From an uncultured Prevotellaceae bacterium (GTDB taxonomy: Bacteria > Bacteroidota > Bacteroidia > Bacteroidales > Bacteroidaceae): a DNA stretch of 52,589 bases. Location: NCBI GenBank assembly GCA_946415645.1, contig CAMKTJ010000016.1, positions 1 to 52,589 of the forward strand. The letters are read 5' to 3'. Position 1 is the stretch's first letter. Every line of letters begins with the position of its first letter. Shown here in pieces: positions 1 through 8,229 of the stretch. The position numbers and the translations under genes are program-made. The notes beneath the pieces were generated by a model. The model was not told the DNA's origin, searched no databases, and saw nothing but the letters and a program-made list of their open reading frames with translations.

Positions 1-240
1 GCCGTATAAACCATTATATAAAGCCTAAACGGGACAAAATCGGAACAACTATAATACCACTTTATCCTCCAGACGCATTAAAGCATAATGAATCATAACA
101 TAAAAATGAATCCCGTAGGCGCTACTGGGATATGGTAGGGAAGAGTTCGAGACCACATTTTTGGATCGAGCTTTTCTTTTTTTTATACCCCCCTGCCACA
201 CTATTGGCATAAGTACATGAGTTTTACATATTCCAATGGA
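1..240. other. Gene-free left edge with two stem-loops
   Basis: I see no convincing coding frame here. The stretch holds a bulged hairpin at 110-131 (arms ATCCCGTAG and CTAC-GGGAT, with one unpaired T) followed closely by the terminator-like hairpin at 140-184. Two consecutive stem-loops ending in a T run look like the 3' end of a transcript on the + strand whose body lies left of the window, either an mRNA trailer or a structured small RNA. The sequence alone does not decide between these. Confidence 0.4.
140..184 (+). terminator. Rho-independent terminator, + strand
   Basis: The arms GAAGAGTTCGA (140-150) and TCGAGCTTTTC (166-176) pair over 11 positions with two G-U pairs. An inner CCA/TGG extension is possible. 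A run of eight T follows directly at 177-184. It would end a + strand transcript entering from the left edge. Confidence 0.6.
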
Positions 241-242
241 TC

Positions 243-274
243 AAAAAAAAGAGCCGACATAACGTCAGCTCTTT
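243..274 (-). terminator. Terminator of the DUF3127 gene
   Basis: On the - strand the sequence reads AAAGAGCTGAC, a 5-nt loop, then GTCGGCTCTTT and a run of T. The 11 bp stem contains one G-U pair. It lies 28 nt after the stop codon of the DUF3127 gene, so it fits as that gene's rho-independent terminator. Confidence 0.8.
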
Positions 275-301
275 CTATTTAGGGTTTTCTGCACCTTTAC
301 A

Positions 302-730
302 TTAGAAGGGGAGATCCTCACCCTCGGCCTGAGGAGCAAAGGGAACTGTAGCATCAGCTGGTGCAGCGGCAGCAGCAGGAGCCTGAGTGGGAACTGGAGC
401 ACCACCAAATGGAGCGGTGTCAGGAGCAACGGGAGCAGCGGCAACAGGAGCGCCCTGTACGTTGCGGTCAACACGGAAAGCACGGACACCATTGAACCAA
501 CGACCCTGATACTCACGTGCATCAATATCGAAGGAAACAGTCATAATCTCGCCCATCTGGATGTTAAACTGCTGAATACGGTCAGCGCCGAATACCTCAA
601 AGAAGAGCTTACGGGGATACTGATCCATGGTCTCCAATACGTACTGACCGCAAACCCATTCACTACCTGTTCTGCTTGATGTACCCCTGCGTGGCTCGAG
701 TACAGCAATAATTTTGCCTGTTATTTCCAT
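302..730 (-). CDS. DUF3127 OB-fold protein with SSB-like acidic tip
   Basis: 142 aa. The N-terminal ~95 residues match the DUF3127 family (start MEITGKI; central YVLETMDQYPRKLFFEVFG; later GRWFNGVRAFRV). This family is widespread in Bacteroidetes and is thought to have an OB fold like single-strand DNA-binding proteins. A flexible tail of about 40 residues rich in Ala and Pro follows, ending in EGEDLPF. That ending closely resembles the acidic tip (DDIPF) with which SSB recruits replication partners. This, and the gene's position back to back with dnaN, suggests a DNA metabolism role, but the function is inferred. It is a single-gene unit with its own promoter and terminator. It is probably not the main SSB, whose sequence differs. 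Confidence 0.8.
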   Translation of the reverse strand: MEITGKIIAVLEPRRGTSSRTGSEWVCGQYVLETMDQYPRKLFFEVFGADRIQQFNIQMGEIMTVSFDIDAREYQGRWFNGVRAFRVDRNVQGAPVAAAPVAPDTAPFGGAPVPTQAPAAAAAPADATVPFAPQAEGEDLPF

Positions 731-762
731 TATTTATAATATATTTTTTTGAATTCGTGCCA

Positions 763-770
763 CAAAGGTA
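763..770 (-). promoter_or_regulatory. -7 box for the DUF3127 gene
   Basis: On the - strand this reads TACCTTTG, matching the Bacteroidetes -7 consensus TAnnTTTG, 33 nt upstream of the start codon. No clear -33 TTTG is visible. It sits back to back with the dnaN promoter in the 137-nt divergent gap. Confidence 0.6.
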
Positions 771-811
771 TGAAAAAATAACTTACTATGGGATTTTTTC
801 TGAACGTTTTT

Positions 812-841
812 TTTGGTGTACAAGAAAAATCAGTATCTTTG
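812..841 (+). promoter_or_regulatory. dnaN promoter (-33 TTTG, -7 TATCTTTG)
   Basis: TTTG at 812-815 and TATCTTTG at 834-841 are separated by 18 nt, a good match to the Bacteroidetes housekeeping promoter. Transcription would start about 20 nt before the dnaN ATG and probably covers the downstream replication and repair genes as well. Confidence 0.75.
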
Positions 842-867
842 TACCATAATAAATAACACTATACAAT

Positions 868-1992
868 ATGGAATTCAAAGTTTCAAGTTCAGCTCTCTAC
901 AGCCGCCTGACAGCGGCCAGCAAAGTTATGGGGTCTAAGAACTCCATGCCCATCCTTGACTGCATCCTGTTTGATGTAAAGGACGGAAATATCACTATTA
1001 CCGCTTCAGACAGCGAGAAGTACTATATCACCACCGTTCCTACCATCGAGCAGAATGGAGAGGCACGTTTTTGCATCCCCGCAAAGACCATGATAGACTC
1101 TATCAAGGAATTGGCAGAGCAGCCCTTGAACATCAACTTCAATGCTGACACTATGGAGGTGAAAGGCGTACACAGCAGCGGCTCATTCAGCGTAATGGCT
1201 CAGGATGCTGCCCCCTACCCTTTGGCTAAGCCCGTCAGCGAAGGCGCCACCCGTCTGAATATGCCTGCCGAGGTATTGCTGAACGGCATCAACCGCTGTC
1301 TGTTTGCCACAGCTAATGATGAAATCCGTCTGGTTATGAACGGTATCTACGTTGACATCAACCCAGACTATATCATCTTTGCCGGTACAGACGGACGCAA
1401 GTTGGTTCGTAACACCAACCGCACTATCAAGAGCGGCATTACAGCTGGCTTTATTCTGCCTAAGAAAGTGTGCGCCATCCTGAAGACCGTCCTGAATAAG
1501 GATGAGGAGATGGTTGAAGTACTCTTTGATACTGACAAGGCTACCATCAAGTCAGAAGACATGACCATGCACTTCCGCTTGATTGAAGGTCGCTACCCCA
1601 ACTATAACGCCGTTATCCCACAGAGCAACCCCTTCAAGGCCAATGTAGACAGAATGGCTTTGGCCAGCGCCCTGAAGCGCGTGTCAGTATTCTGCAATCA
1701 GAGCAGCGGCTTGGTAAAGGTTGAACTGAGCAACAATAGCATGAAGTTGACCGGTCAGGACAACGAGTATGCTACCAGCGCTGAGGAGTTCCTGGTTTGC
1801 GAGTACGCAGCCAGCCCCATCAGCATAGGATTCAGCTGTCAGTTCCTGTTGGAGATTGCCAACATCATGGAGAGCGACAATATCACATTGGAGGTTGCTG
1901 ACCCCAGTCGTCCTGGTATCATCCGTCCCGCCGAGGAGAACTCTGAGGATGAGGTACTGATGCTGTTGATGCCTATGCGCGTAGAGGATTGA
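868..1992 (+). CDS. dnaN: DNA polymerase III subunit beta (sliding clamp)
   Basis: 374 aa, the normal length for this family. It forms the dimeric ring that holds the replicative polymerase on DNA. The start MEFKVSSSALYSRLTAASKVM, the central FILPKKVCAILKTVL and the ending EEVLMLLMPMRV are typical of beta clamps, and three clamp domains of about 120 residues each can be laid out along the length. The ATG follows a well-placed promoter with a short leader. dnaN is first in a co-directional run leading into a DnaQ-like exonuclease and coaBC. No dnaA or gyrB is adjacent, so this is not the classical origin cluster. Confidence 0.97.
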   Translation: MEFKVSSSALYSRLTAASKVMGSKNSMPILDCILFDVKDGNITITASDSEKYYITTVPTIEQNGEARFCIPAKTMIDSIKELAEQPLNINFNADTMEVKGVHSSGSFSVMAQDAAPYPLAKPVSEGATRLNMPAEVLLNGINRCLFATANDEIRLVMNGIYVDINPDYIIFAGTDGRKLVRNTNRTIKSGITAGFILPKKVCAILKTVLNKDEEMVEVLFDTDKATIKSEDMTMHFRLIEGRYPNYNAVIPQSNPFKANVDRMALASALKRVSVFCNQSSGLVKVELSNNSMKLTGQDNEYATSAEEFLVCEYAASPISIGFSCQFLLEIANIMESDNITLEVADPSRPGIIRPAEENSEDEVLMLLMPMRVED

Positions 1993-2017
1993 TTATAGAG
2001 GATAGTTATTTGCCGGC

Positions 2018-2788
2018 ATGAAGCTTAACCTAAAGAATCCCATTATCTTCTTCGACCTGGAGACCACAGGTCTGGACATAGCCAAAGACCGCATTGTAGA
2101 GCTATGTTATATACGCGTAGAGCCCAATGGCAATGAAGAGGCCAAGAGCATGCGCATCAACCCAGAGCGCCATATACCCGAAGAGGCCAGCAAGGTTCAC
2201 GGCATCTACGACGAGGACGTCAAGGATTGCCCCACCTTCAAGCAGGTAGCCAAGACACTATGGCAGACCTTCGAGGGTTGCGATCTGGCAGGTTACAATA
2301 GCAACAAGTTTGACATCCCTCTGCTGGTAGAGGAATTCATGCGTGCAGGAGTGGATGTTGACCTGAGCAGACGCAAACTGGTAGACGTACAGAACATCTA
2401 TCACAAACTGGAGCGCCGTACCCTGATAGCTGCCTACAAATACTATTGTGGCAAAGATCTGGAGAATGCTCACAGCGCCTTGGCCGATACACAGGCCACC
2501 TACGAAGTGCTGCAGGCACAGCTCGACAAATACCCCGCTGAGCTGCAGAACGATATCCAGTTCCTGGCTGACTACTCAAAGATGAGCAACAACATAGACT
2601 TTGCCGGACGCTTTGTCTATGACGAGAACGGCACAGAGCTGGTAAACTTTGGCAAATACAAAGGCAAACCCGTAAAGGAAGTCCTGCAGAAAGACCCCGG
2701 CTACTACGGCTGGATTATGCAGAGTGACTTTACGATGAATACAAAACAGGTATTAACAAAACTGAAATTCAAATATGCTGCAGGGTAA
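2018..2788 (+). CDS. DnaQ-family 3'-5' exonuclease with C-terminal DUF3820 domain
   Basis: 256 aa. The N-terminal ~175 residues form a DEDDh exonuclease: motif ExoI FDLETTGL (Asp and Glu ligands), ExoII GYNSNKFDIPLL, and ExoIII HSALADTQAT with the His that defines the DEDDh class. Such domains proofread for DNA polymerase III (epsilon subunit) or trim nucleic acids. The C-terminal segment from about residue 210 (VNFGKYKGKPVKEVL, then YYGWIMQSDF) fits the short DUF3820 module often joined to these exonucleases in Bacteroidetes. It lies 25 nt after dnaN, so a replication role is plausible, though a general exonuclease cannot be excluded. Its 3' end overlaps coaBC by 14 nt. Confidence 0.88.
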   Translation: MKLNLKNPIIFFDLETTGLDIAKDRIVELCYIRVEPNGNEEAKSMRINPERHIPEEASKVHGIYDEDVKDCPTFKQVAKTLWQTFEGCDLAGYNSNKFDIPLLVEEFMRAGVDVDLSRRKLVDVQNIYHKLERRTLIAAYKYYCGKDLENAHSALADTQATYEVLQAQLDKYPAELQNDIQFLADYSKMSNNIDFAGRFVYDENGTELVNFGKYKGKPVKEVLQKDPGYYGWIMQSDFTMNTKQVLTKLKFKYAAG

Positions 2789-3971
2789 GAAAATTGTACT
2801 TGGCATAACCGGGAGCATAGCTGCCTACAAGGCTTGCTACCTGATAAGAGGCTTGATAAAGCAAGGTGCCGAAGTGCAAGTCGTGATAACACCCTCAGGA
2901 AAGGAATTCATAACACCACTTACCCTGAGCACCCTTACAGGCAAGCCCGTGGTAAGTGAATTCTTCGACCGTCGGGACGGCTCGTGGCATTCACACGTGC
3001 AGTTAGGACTATGGGCAGACGCCATGGTTATAGCTCCCGCCTCGGCAAGCACCATAGGCAAGATGGCAAACGGCGTAGCTGACAATATGCTCATCACAAC
3101 CTATCTGAGCATGAAGGCTCCCGTCTTCGTTGCCCCTGCCATGGATCTGGACATGTATGCCCATCCCAGCACACAGAAGAATCTGGACACTCTACGCTCC
3201 TACGGAAACCACATCATAGAACCCGGAACAGGCTTCCTTGCCAGCAAACTGGAGGGTAAGGGACGCATGGAAGAGCCCGAGAAGATTATAGAGGTACTGG
3301 ACAACTTCTTTCAGGAGCAGACAGACCTGAAAGGTAAGAAAATACTTATCACAGCAGGTCCTACCTACGAGAAACTCGACCCCGTCCGCTTCATAGGCAA
3401 CTACAGCAGCGGCAAGATGGGTATCGCCCTGGCAGAGGAATGTGCTCGCCGAGGAGCAGAGGTAGAGCTGATTTGCGGTCCTGTAAGTATCAAGACCAGC
3501 CACCCCAACATCCACAGAACGGACGTAGAGAGTGCTGCTCAGATGTACAAGGCTGCCACAGAGGCTTTCCCTAACGCCAATGCTGCCATCCTGTGTGCAG
3601 CTGTAGCTGATTTCACCCCTGCCAACGTAGCAGACAATAAAATTAAGCGCGAAGGCAACAAGCTGACATTGGAGCTGACTCCTACTCAGGACATCGCCAA
3701 GGCCTTGGGAGAAATGAAGAAGGAGAATCAGGTGATGGTAGGCTTTGCATTGGAAACAAACGACGAAGAGAACCACGCCAAGGAGAAACTGCAGAAGAAG
3801 AACCTGGACTTCATAGTCCTGAACAGCCTGCAGGATGATGGCGCAGGATTCCAGCATAACACCAATAAGGTGGCACTCATCGACAAGGCTGGCGAGGAGA
3901 AGTTCCCCCTGAAGTCGAAGAAGGAAGTAGCCAAGGATATCGTAAACAAATTGGTAACAATCATAAAATGA
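2775..3971 (+). CDS. coaBC: Bifunctional phosphopantothenoylcysteine decarboxylase / phosphopantothenate-cysteine ligase
   Basis: 398 aa, typical full length. It carries out two consecutive steps of coenzyme A synthesis: ligation of cysteine to 4'-phosphopantothenate (CoaB) and decarboxylation to 4'-phosphopantetheine (CoaC). The N-terminal flavoprotein half shows GITGSIAAYKA, SWHSHVQLGLWADAMVIAPAS with the catalytic-region His, and PAMDLDMY (PAMNxxM in many homologues). The C-terminal ligase half begins with ITAGPTYEKLDPVRFI and SSGKMG. The ATG lies inside the end of the exonuclease gene in another frame and its TGA overlaps the next start (ATGA), which indicates translational coupling. Confidence 0.96.
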   Translation: MLQGKKIVLGITGSIAAYKACYLIRGLIKQGAEVQVVITPSGKEFITPLTLSTLTGKPVVSEFFDRRDGSWHSHVQLGLWADAMVIAPASASTIGKMANGVADNMLITTYLSMKAPVFVAPAMDLDMYAHPSTQKNLDTLRSYGNHIIEPGTGFLASKLEGKGRMEEPEKIIEVLDNFFQEQTDLKGKKILITAGPTYEKLDPVRFIGNYSSGKMGIALAEECARRGAEVELICGPVSIKTSHPNIHRTDVESAAQMYKAATEAFPNANAAILCAAVADFTPANVADNKIKREGNKLTLELTPTQDIAKALGEMKKENQVMVGFALETNDEENHAKEKLQKKNLDFIVLNSLQDDGAGFQHNTNKVALIDKAGEEKFPLKSKKEVAKDIVNKLVTIIK

Positions 3972-4876
3972 GAAAATTACCGTTCCTGCTTGTTTTCATA
4001 GTCTCAGCTCTTGCCAACGTCCAGTTGTACGCTCAGGAGCTGAATGCAAAGGTGAATGTCAATTACTCCAAGTTGGAGAATACCAAGACGGACATCTTCT
4101 CCAAGCTGCAGACAACCATCGAGGAGTTCCTGAACAACCACAAATGGACGGAGATTGCCTTTCGCGACAACGAGAAGATTCAATGTAACTTCAACCTGAC
4201 CATCGACGAGTACAACGTAAACGACAATACGTTCAAGTGTGCCCTGCTGATGTCCAGCAACCGACCCGTCTTCAACAGCAACTACAACACGGTATGCTAC
4301 TCGGTCAACGACAAAGAATTCGTATTCAAATTCTCAGAGTTCGACCAGCTGGAGTATCAGGAGAACCAAATCGACAACAACCTAGTGGCGCTGCTTGCCT
4401 ACTATGCCTATATGATTATAGGAATGGATCTGGACAGCATGACACCCAAGGGCGGAACAGCTTGCTTCCAGACGGCAGAGAACATCGTATCAGCGGGTCA
4501 GAATCTGGATTACCCCGGATGGAAGGCCTTTAGCGATAATGGTAATCGATTCGGATTGCTGAACGACTATCTGGACGGTTCCATGGAGCCGCTACGTGAG
4601 TTCCAGTACATCTACCACCGCAAGGGCTTAGATCAGATGGCTGAGAACCCTGATACAGCCAGAGCGGTCATCACAGAAGGACTTGACCTGCTGCTGCAGG
4701 CTTACAAGGCCAAGAACATGAACAAGATTGCACAGCTCTTCACAGAATACAAACGTCCCGAACTGGTGAACATCTATTCAGGAAAGGGAACAACAGAGGA
4801 GAAAAACAAAGCCTACGATGTGCTTTTCACCATAGATGCATCGCAAAACCAGGAATGGGAGAAAATAAAGAAGTAA
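3968..4876 (+). CDS. DUF4835 family exported protein
   Basis: 302 aa with a signal peptide (KLPFLLVFIVSALANVQLYA, cleavage after AYAQ-like LYAQ). The mature part contains the recurring family features LNAKVNVNYSKLENT, an N-terminal beta-rich region, and a helical C-terminal half. DUF4835 proteins stand between coaBC and recN across much of the Bacteroidetes, so the gene order itself supports the assignment. Known members have no firm function. The signal peptide places it in the periplasm or outer envelope. It is translationally coupled to coaBC through the ATGA overlap. Confidence 0.85.
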   Translation: MRKLPFLLVFIVSALANVQLYAQELNAKVNVNYSKLENTKTDIFSKLQTTIEEFLNNHKWTEIAFRDNEKIQCNFNLTIDEYNVNDNTFKCALLMSSNRPVFNSNYNTVCYSVNDKEFVFKFSEFDQLEYQENQIDNNLVALLAYYAYMIIGMDLDSMTPKGGTACFQTAENIVSAGQNLDYPGWKAFSDNGNRFGLLNDYLDGSMEPLREFQYIYHRKGLDQMAENPDTARAVITEGLDLLLQAYKAKNMNKIAQLFTEYKRPELVNIYSGKGTTEEKNKAYDVLFTIDASQNQEWEKIKK

Positions 4877-4882
4877 GTCTTT

Positions 4883-6553
4883 ATGCTAAAACATCTTTAT
4901 ATCAGGAACTTTGCACTTATCAAAGAGCTGGATATAGACTTCCAGTCGGGTTTCTCCGTTATAACAGGTGAAACCGGTGCGGGAAAGTCCATCATGTTAG
5001 GAGCCATCAACTACCTGCTGGGACAAAGAGCAGACATAAAGAGCATACTACCCGGTGCCGAGAAATGCACCATAGAAGCTACCTTCGGGATAGAGGGTTA
5101 TGACCTGAAGGACCTGTTCCAGGAATACGACGTTGACACAGACGGACAGGAATGCATCATCCGACGCGAATTTACAACCAGTGGAAAGAGCCGGGCTTTC
5201 GTAAATGACAGTCCTGCCAACTTGGCATTCCTCAAGGAACTGGGTTACCAGCTGATAGACATACACTCCCAGCATCAGAACCTGCTGATTGCCAAGGAGA
5301 ACTTCCAACTGCATATCCTGGACGTTATGGCACAAGACAGCCAGCAGCTGGAGGAATACCGTGCCAGTTTCTCTGCCTACAGGAAAGCCGAGCAGGAGCT
5401 CAGGGAGGCCAAGGAGATTCTTGCCCAGTCGAAGGCCGAGGAGGATTACCTGCGCTTCCAACTGGAACAGTTAGAGGAACTGAACCCGAAGGCAGGAGAG
5501 GACGAGGAATTGGAGGAAGAACAGAACGAGCTGAGCCATGCCGAGGAGATAAAGAGCATATTGTACAATGCCGACAACCAGTTCAGCAACGACGGCGAAC
5601 CCGGTGGTGTGATAGAGATGCTGAAGCACATCAGCCAGGGTATCCAATCCCTGACCCGCATCTACCCTGCCGTCGAGGAATATGCCGAGCGTATAGACAG
5701 CGCCCTGATAGAGCTGAAGGACATCAGCGCCGAACTCAGCGATATGGCAGAAAGAATAGAATACAATCCTGCCCGACTGGAGGAGGTGAACAACCGCCTG
5801 GACAAGCTTTACACCTTAGAGAAGAAACATGACGTGAAGACAGCTGCCGAGCTGGAAGCCTTCATGCTGGACGTCAGGAAGAAGCTGGATGTCATCAGCA
5901 ACGGAGAGGACAAGATAGATCAGTTGGAGAAAGAGGTTCAGGAAAGACTTTCTCAGGCAACGGCATTGGCAGAGAAGTTGAGCCAAAGCAGAAAGGCAGC
6001 CGCCAAGGAGGTGGAGGCCTCCATAGGTCAGATGCTGACGCAGATGGACATCCCCAACAACAAGTTCGAGGCAAGGATAGAGAAGAGCGCCCAGCTCACA
6101 GAGAACGGTGCCGACCAGGTGACCTTCTACTTCTCTGCCAACAAGAACGCGGCCCTCAGAGCCATCTCAGAGGTTGCCAGCGGTGGTGAGATAGCCCGTC
6201 TGATGCTTGCCCTGAAGGCTATCACCAGCAAGAGAGAGAACCTGCCCACCATCATCTTCGACGAGATAGATACGGGCGTCAGCGGCAAGGTAGCCTCATC
6301 TATGGCCAACCTGATGAGGGAGATGACGTCAGACAACAATCACCAGGTAATAGCCATCACCCACCTGCCGCAGATAGCATCCGTGGGCACCACGCATTAC
6401 TGGGTATACAAGGAAGATACAGAAGAACAGACATTCAGTCATATTAGGGAGCTGACACCCGACGAGAGGGTTACCGAGATAGCACACATGCTTAGCGGCA
6501 ACGAAATCTCCGAGGCTGCCATTCTGAACGCTAAACAATTATTGAAACAATGA
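4883..6553 (+). CDS. recN: DNA repair protein RecN
   Basis: 556 aa, standard length. RecN is an SMC-like ATPase that acts on double-strand breaks, holding broken ends and sister DNA together for RecA-dependent repair. The N-terminal head has Walker A GETGAGKS near residue 30, a long coiled-coil region lies between about residues 150 and 380, and the C-terminal head has the signature ASGGEIARLMLA and Walker B TIIFDEIDTGVSG. A gap of six nt follows DUF4835. The next gene starts inside its stop codon (ATGA), so it lies in the same operon as coaBC. No LexA-type operator is obvious. Confidence 0.97.
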   Translation: MLKHLYIRNFALIKELDIDFQSGFSVITGETGAGKSIMLGAINYLLGQRADIKSILPGAEKCTIEATFGIEGYDLKDLFQEYDVDTDGQECIIRREFTTSGKSRAFVNDSPANLAFLKELGYQLIDIHSQHQNLLIAKENFQLHILDVMAQDSQQLEEYRASFSAYRKAEQELREAKEILAQSKAEEDYLRFQLEQLEELNPKAGEDEELEEEQNELSHAEEIKSILYNADNQFSNDGEPGGVIEMLKHISQGIQSLTRIYPAVEEYAERIDSALIELKDISAELSDMAERIEYNPARLEEVNNRLDKLYTLEKKHDVKTAAELEAFMLDVRKKLDVISNGEDKIDQLEKEVQERLSQATALAEKLSQSRKAAAKEVEASIGQMLTQMDIPNNKFEARIEKSAQLTENGADQVTFYFSANKNAALRAISEVASGGEIARLMLALKAITSKRENLPTIIFDEIDTGVSGKVASSMANLMREMTSDNNHQVIAITHLPQIASVGTTHYWVYKEDTEEQTFSHIRELTPDERVTEIAHMLSGNEISEAAILNAKQLLKQ

Positions 6554-8229
6554 AGAAATATCTGATTTTACTCATCTATACATTAATCATCATACCATGT
6601 CTGGCACAATCCCCCAAGTGGCTCAAGAAAGTCAGAGGTGCGCAGGTTGCCATCATGGCGTACAACAAGAACGGCGAGATGACAGAGACACAGGGTGTCT
6701 TTGCCGACGATAAGGGAACCGTCCTGACAGAATATGATGCCCTGAAGTATGCCACACGTGCCGTTGTGGTGGATGCCGCAGGCAAGGAGTATCCCGTCAA
6801 GGAGATTGTGGGAGCCAGTGCCATGTACAATGTGGTGAAGATGCAGGTTGAATTGGAGAAGAAGAGCAAGATAACATTCCTGACTCTTGCCGGCGAGCAA
6901 AGTCCCGTCAAGAGCCTTGTCTATATCCTGCCCTATGCCAAGGCAAGCAAGAACGCCCTGTGCACAGAGGACACCATAGCCAAGGTAGAGACATTCAAGG
7001 ACAGCTACAACTACTACACCATAGGCAAACCCACCAACGACCGCCAGAAGAACTGCGCCGTACTGAACGAGGAAGGCCAGATGATAGGTCTCTTGCAGTT
7101 GGCAGCAAAGGAGGGTGGCAATGCCTATGTCATTGATGCCAGGTTCATTGCCGACATGAAGATGAAGCCCATGGATGCAGGCAACAACGACCTGAAGGCT
7201 ATCCACATCCGCAAGGCCCTTCCTGAGGCTGAAGAAGATGCCCTCACCTATCTGTATCTGTTGGACAGCAAGGACAGCACCAACTATATGGCCACTATGG
7301 ATGCCTTCATTCAGAAATACCCCCTGAACACATCCGGACGGGTGCTGAAGGCCGAGAAACTGATTGAGGCAGGCAATTACCAGGAGGCAGACAGAATCTA
7401 CGAGGAAGCCCTGAATGCCGAGGGTATCAACAAGGACGAGGTATATTTCTCAAAGTCGAAGGCTATCTATGCTGTTAACCTGAACAAGGCTTACAACAAG
7501 TACAATGACTGGGATATGGAGAAGTCTTTGGCAGAAGCCCAGAACGCCTACCAGGTGAATCCCCTGCCCATCTATACCCAGCAAGAGGCCAACTGCCTGT
7601 TTGTGCTGAAGCGCTATGACGAGGCCCGGGAGAAATTCATGGCCCTCTCTAAAACCAACCTGCGCTCTGCCGACGTATTCCTGAATGCTGCCCAGTGCAA
7701 TATCGTTCAGAACAAGGAGGAAGGCGTCCTGGAGCTGTTAGACAGCGCCTTGGCCTGTTATCCCACGCCCTATCCCGTAGCTGCCGCCAACACCATCCTC
7801 ATTAGAGCCGACCAGTTGGCTAAGGCAGGTAAGAACAGGGAAGCCGTACTGGGAATGAATGAATACGAGCGTCTGGCAAAGGGTAACCTGAATGCCAACT
7901 TCTATTACAGAAGGCAACAGCTGGAGATAAAGGCCAGAATGTACTCACAGGCTCTTGCTGATATAGAGAAGACCATCATGCTGGAGCCCAAGGAACCCCT
8001 GTACTATGCCGAGGCAGCAGCCATGAACTACAGAATAGGACAGGTGGATGATGCCATCGAATATGCCAAGAAGGCCATCGCACTCGATAAGGAGTTTGCC
8101 GACCCCTACCGTATCATCGGGGTCTGCTACAATCAGAAGGGTAACAAGGCAGAGGCACGCAAGTACCTGCAGAAGGCCGTCGACCTGGGCGACACCCTGG
8201 CAGAAGGCATGATCAATGATATAAAGTGA
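6550..8229 (+). CDS. Exported TPR protein with degenerate trypsin-like domain
   Basis: 559 aa with signal peptide (KKYLILLIYTLIIIPCLAQS). Residues ~25-205 follow the layout of S1C trypsin-like proteases: GVFADDKGTVLTEYDAL where active enzymes have a His, YNVVKMQVE where they have the Asp (DLALLKI), and CAVLNEEGQMIGL where they have GNSGGP. All three catalytic positions appear to be lost, so this would be a pseudoprotease, perhaps a peptide-binding module. From about residue 225 on, several TPR repeats follow (for example SGRVLKAEKLIEAGNYQEAD and DPYRIIGVCYNQKGNKAEA). Function unknown; likely a periplasmic protein-protein interaction factor. It is coupled to recN upstream (ATGA) and tilS downstream (GTGA). 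Confidence 0.75.
   Translation: MKKYLILLIYTLIIIPCLAQSPKWLKKVRGAQVAIMAYNKNGEMTETQGVFADDKGTVLTEYDALKYATRAVVVDAAGKEYPVKEIVGASAMYNVVKMQVELEKKSKITFLTLAGEQSPVKSLVYILPYAKASKNALCTEDTIAKVETFKDSYNYYTIGKPTNDRQKNCAVLNEEGQMIGLLQLAAKEGGNAYVIDARFIADMKMKPMDAGNNDLKAIHIRKALPEAEEDALTYLYLLDSKDSTNYMATMDAFIQKYPLNTSGRVLKAEKLIEAGNYQEADRIYEEALNAEGINKDEVYFSKSKAIYAVNLNKAYNKYNDWDMEKSLAEAQNAYQVNPLPIYTQQEANCLFVLKRYDEAREKFMALSKTNLRSADVFLNAAQCNIVQNKEEGVLELLDSALACYPTPYPVAAANTILIRADQLAKAGKNREAVLGMNEYERLAKGNLNANFYYRRQQLEIKARMYSQALADIEKTIMLEPKEPLYYAEAAAMNYRIGQVDDAIEYAKKAIALDKEFADPYRIIGVCYNQKGNKAEARKYLQKAVDLGDTLAEGMINDIK

Noticed and set aside
868..2788. Chromosomal origin near dnaN
   Set aside because: No dnaA or gyrB, no cluster of DnaA boxes noticed in the 137-nt gap upstream of dnaN.
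3192..3857. 221-codon - strand frame opposite coaBC
   Set aside because: Antisense shadow; coaBC motifs on the + strand are complete and the frame has no promoter.
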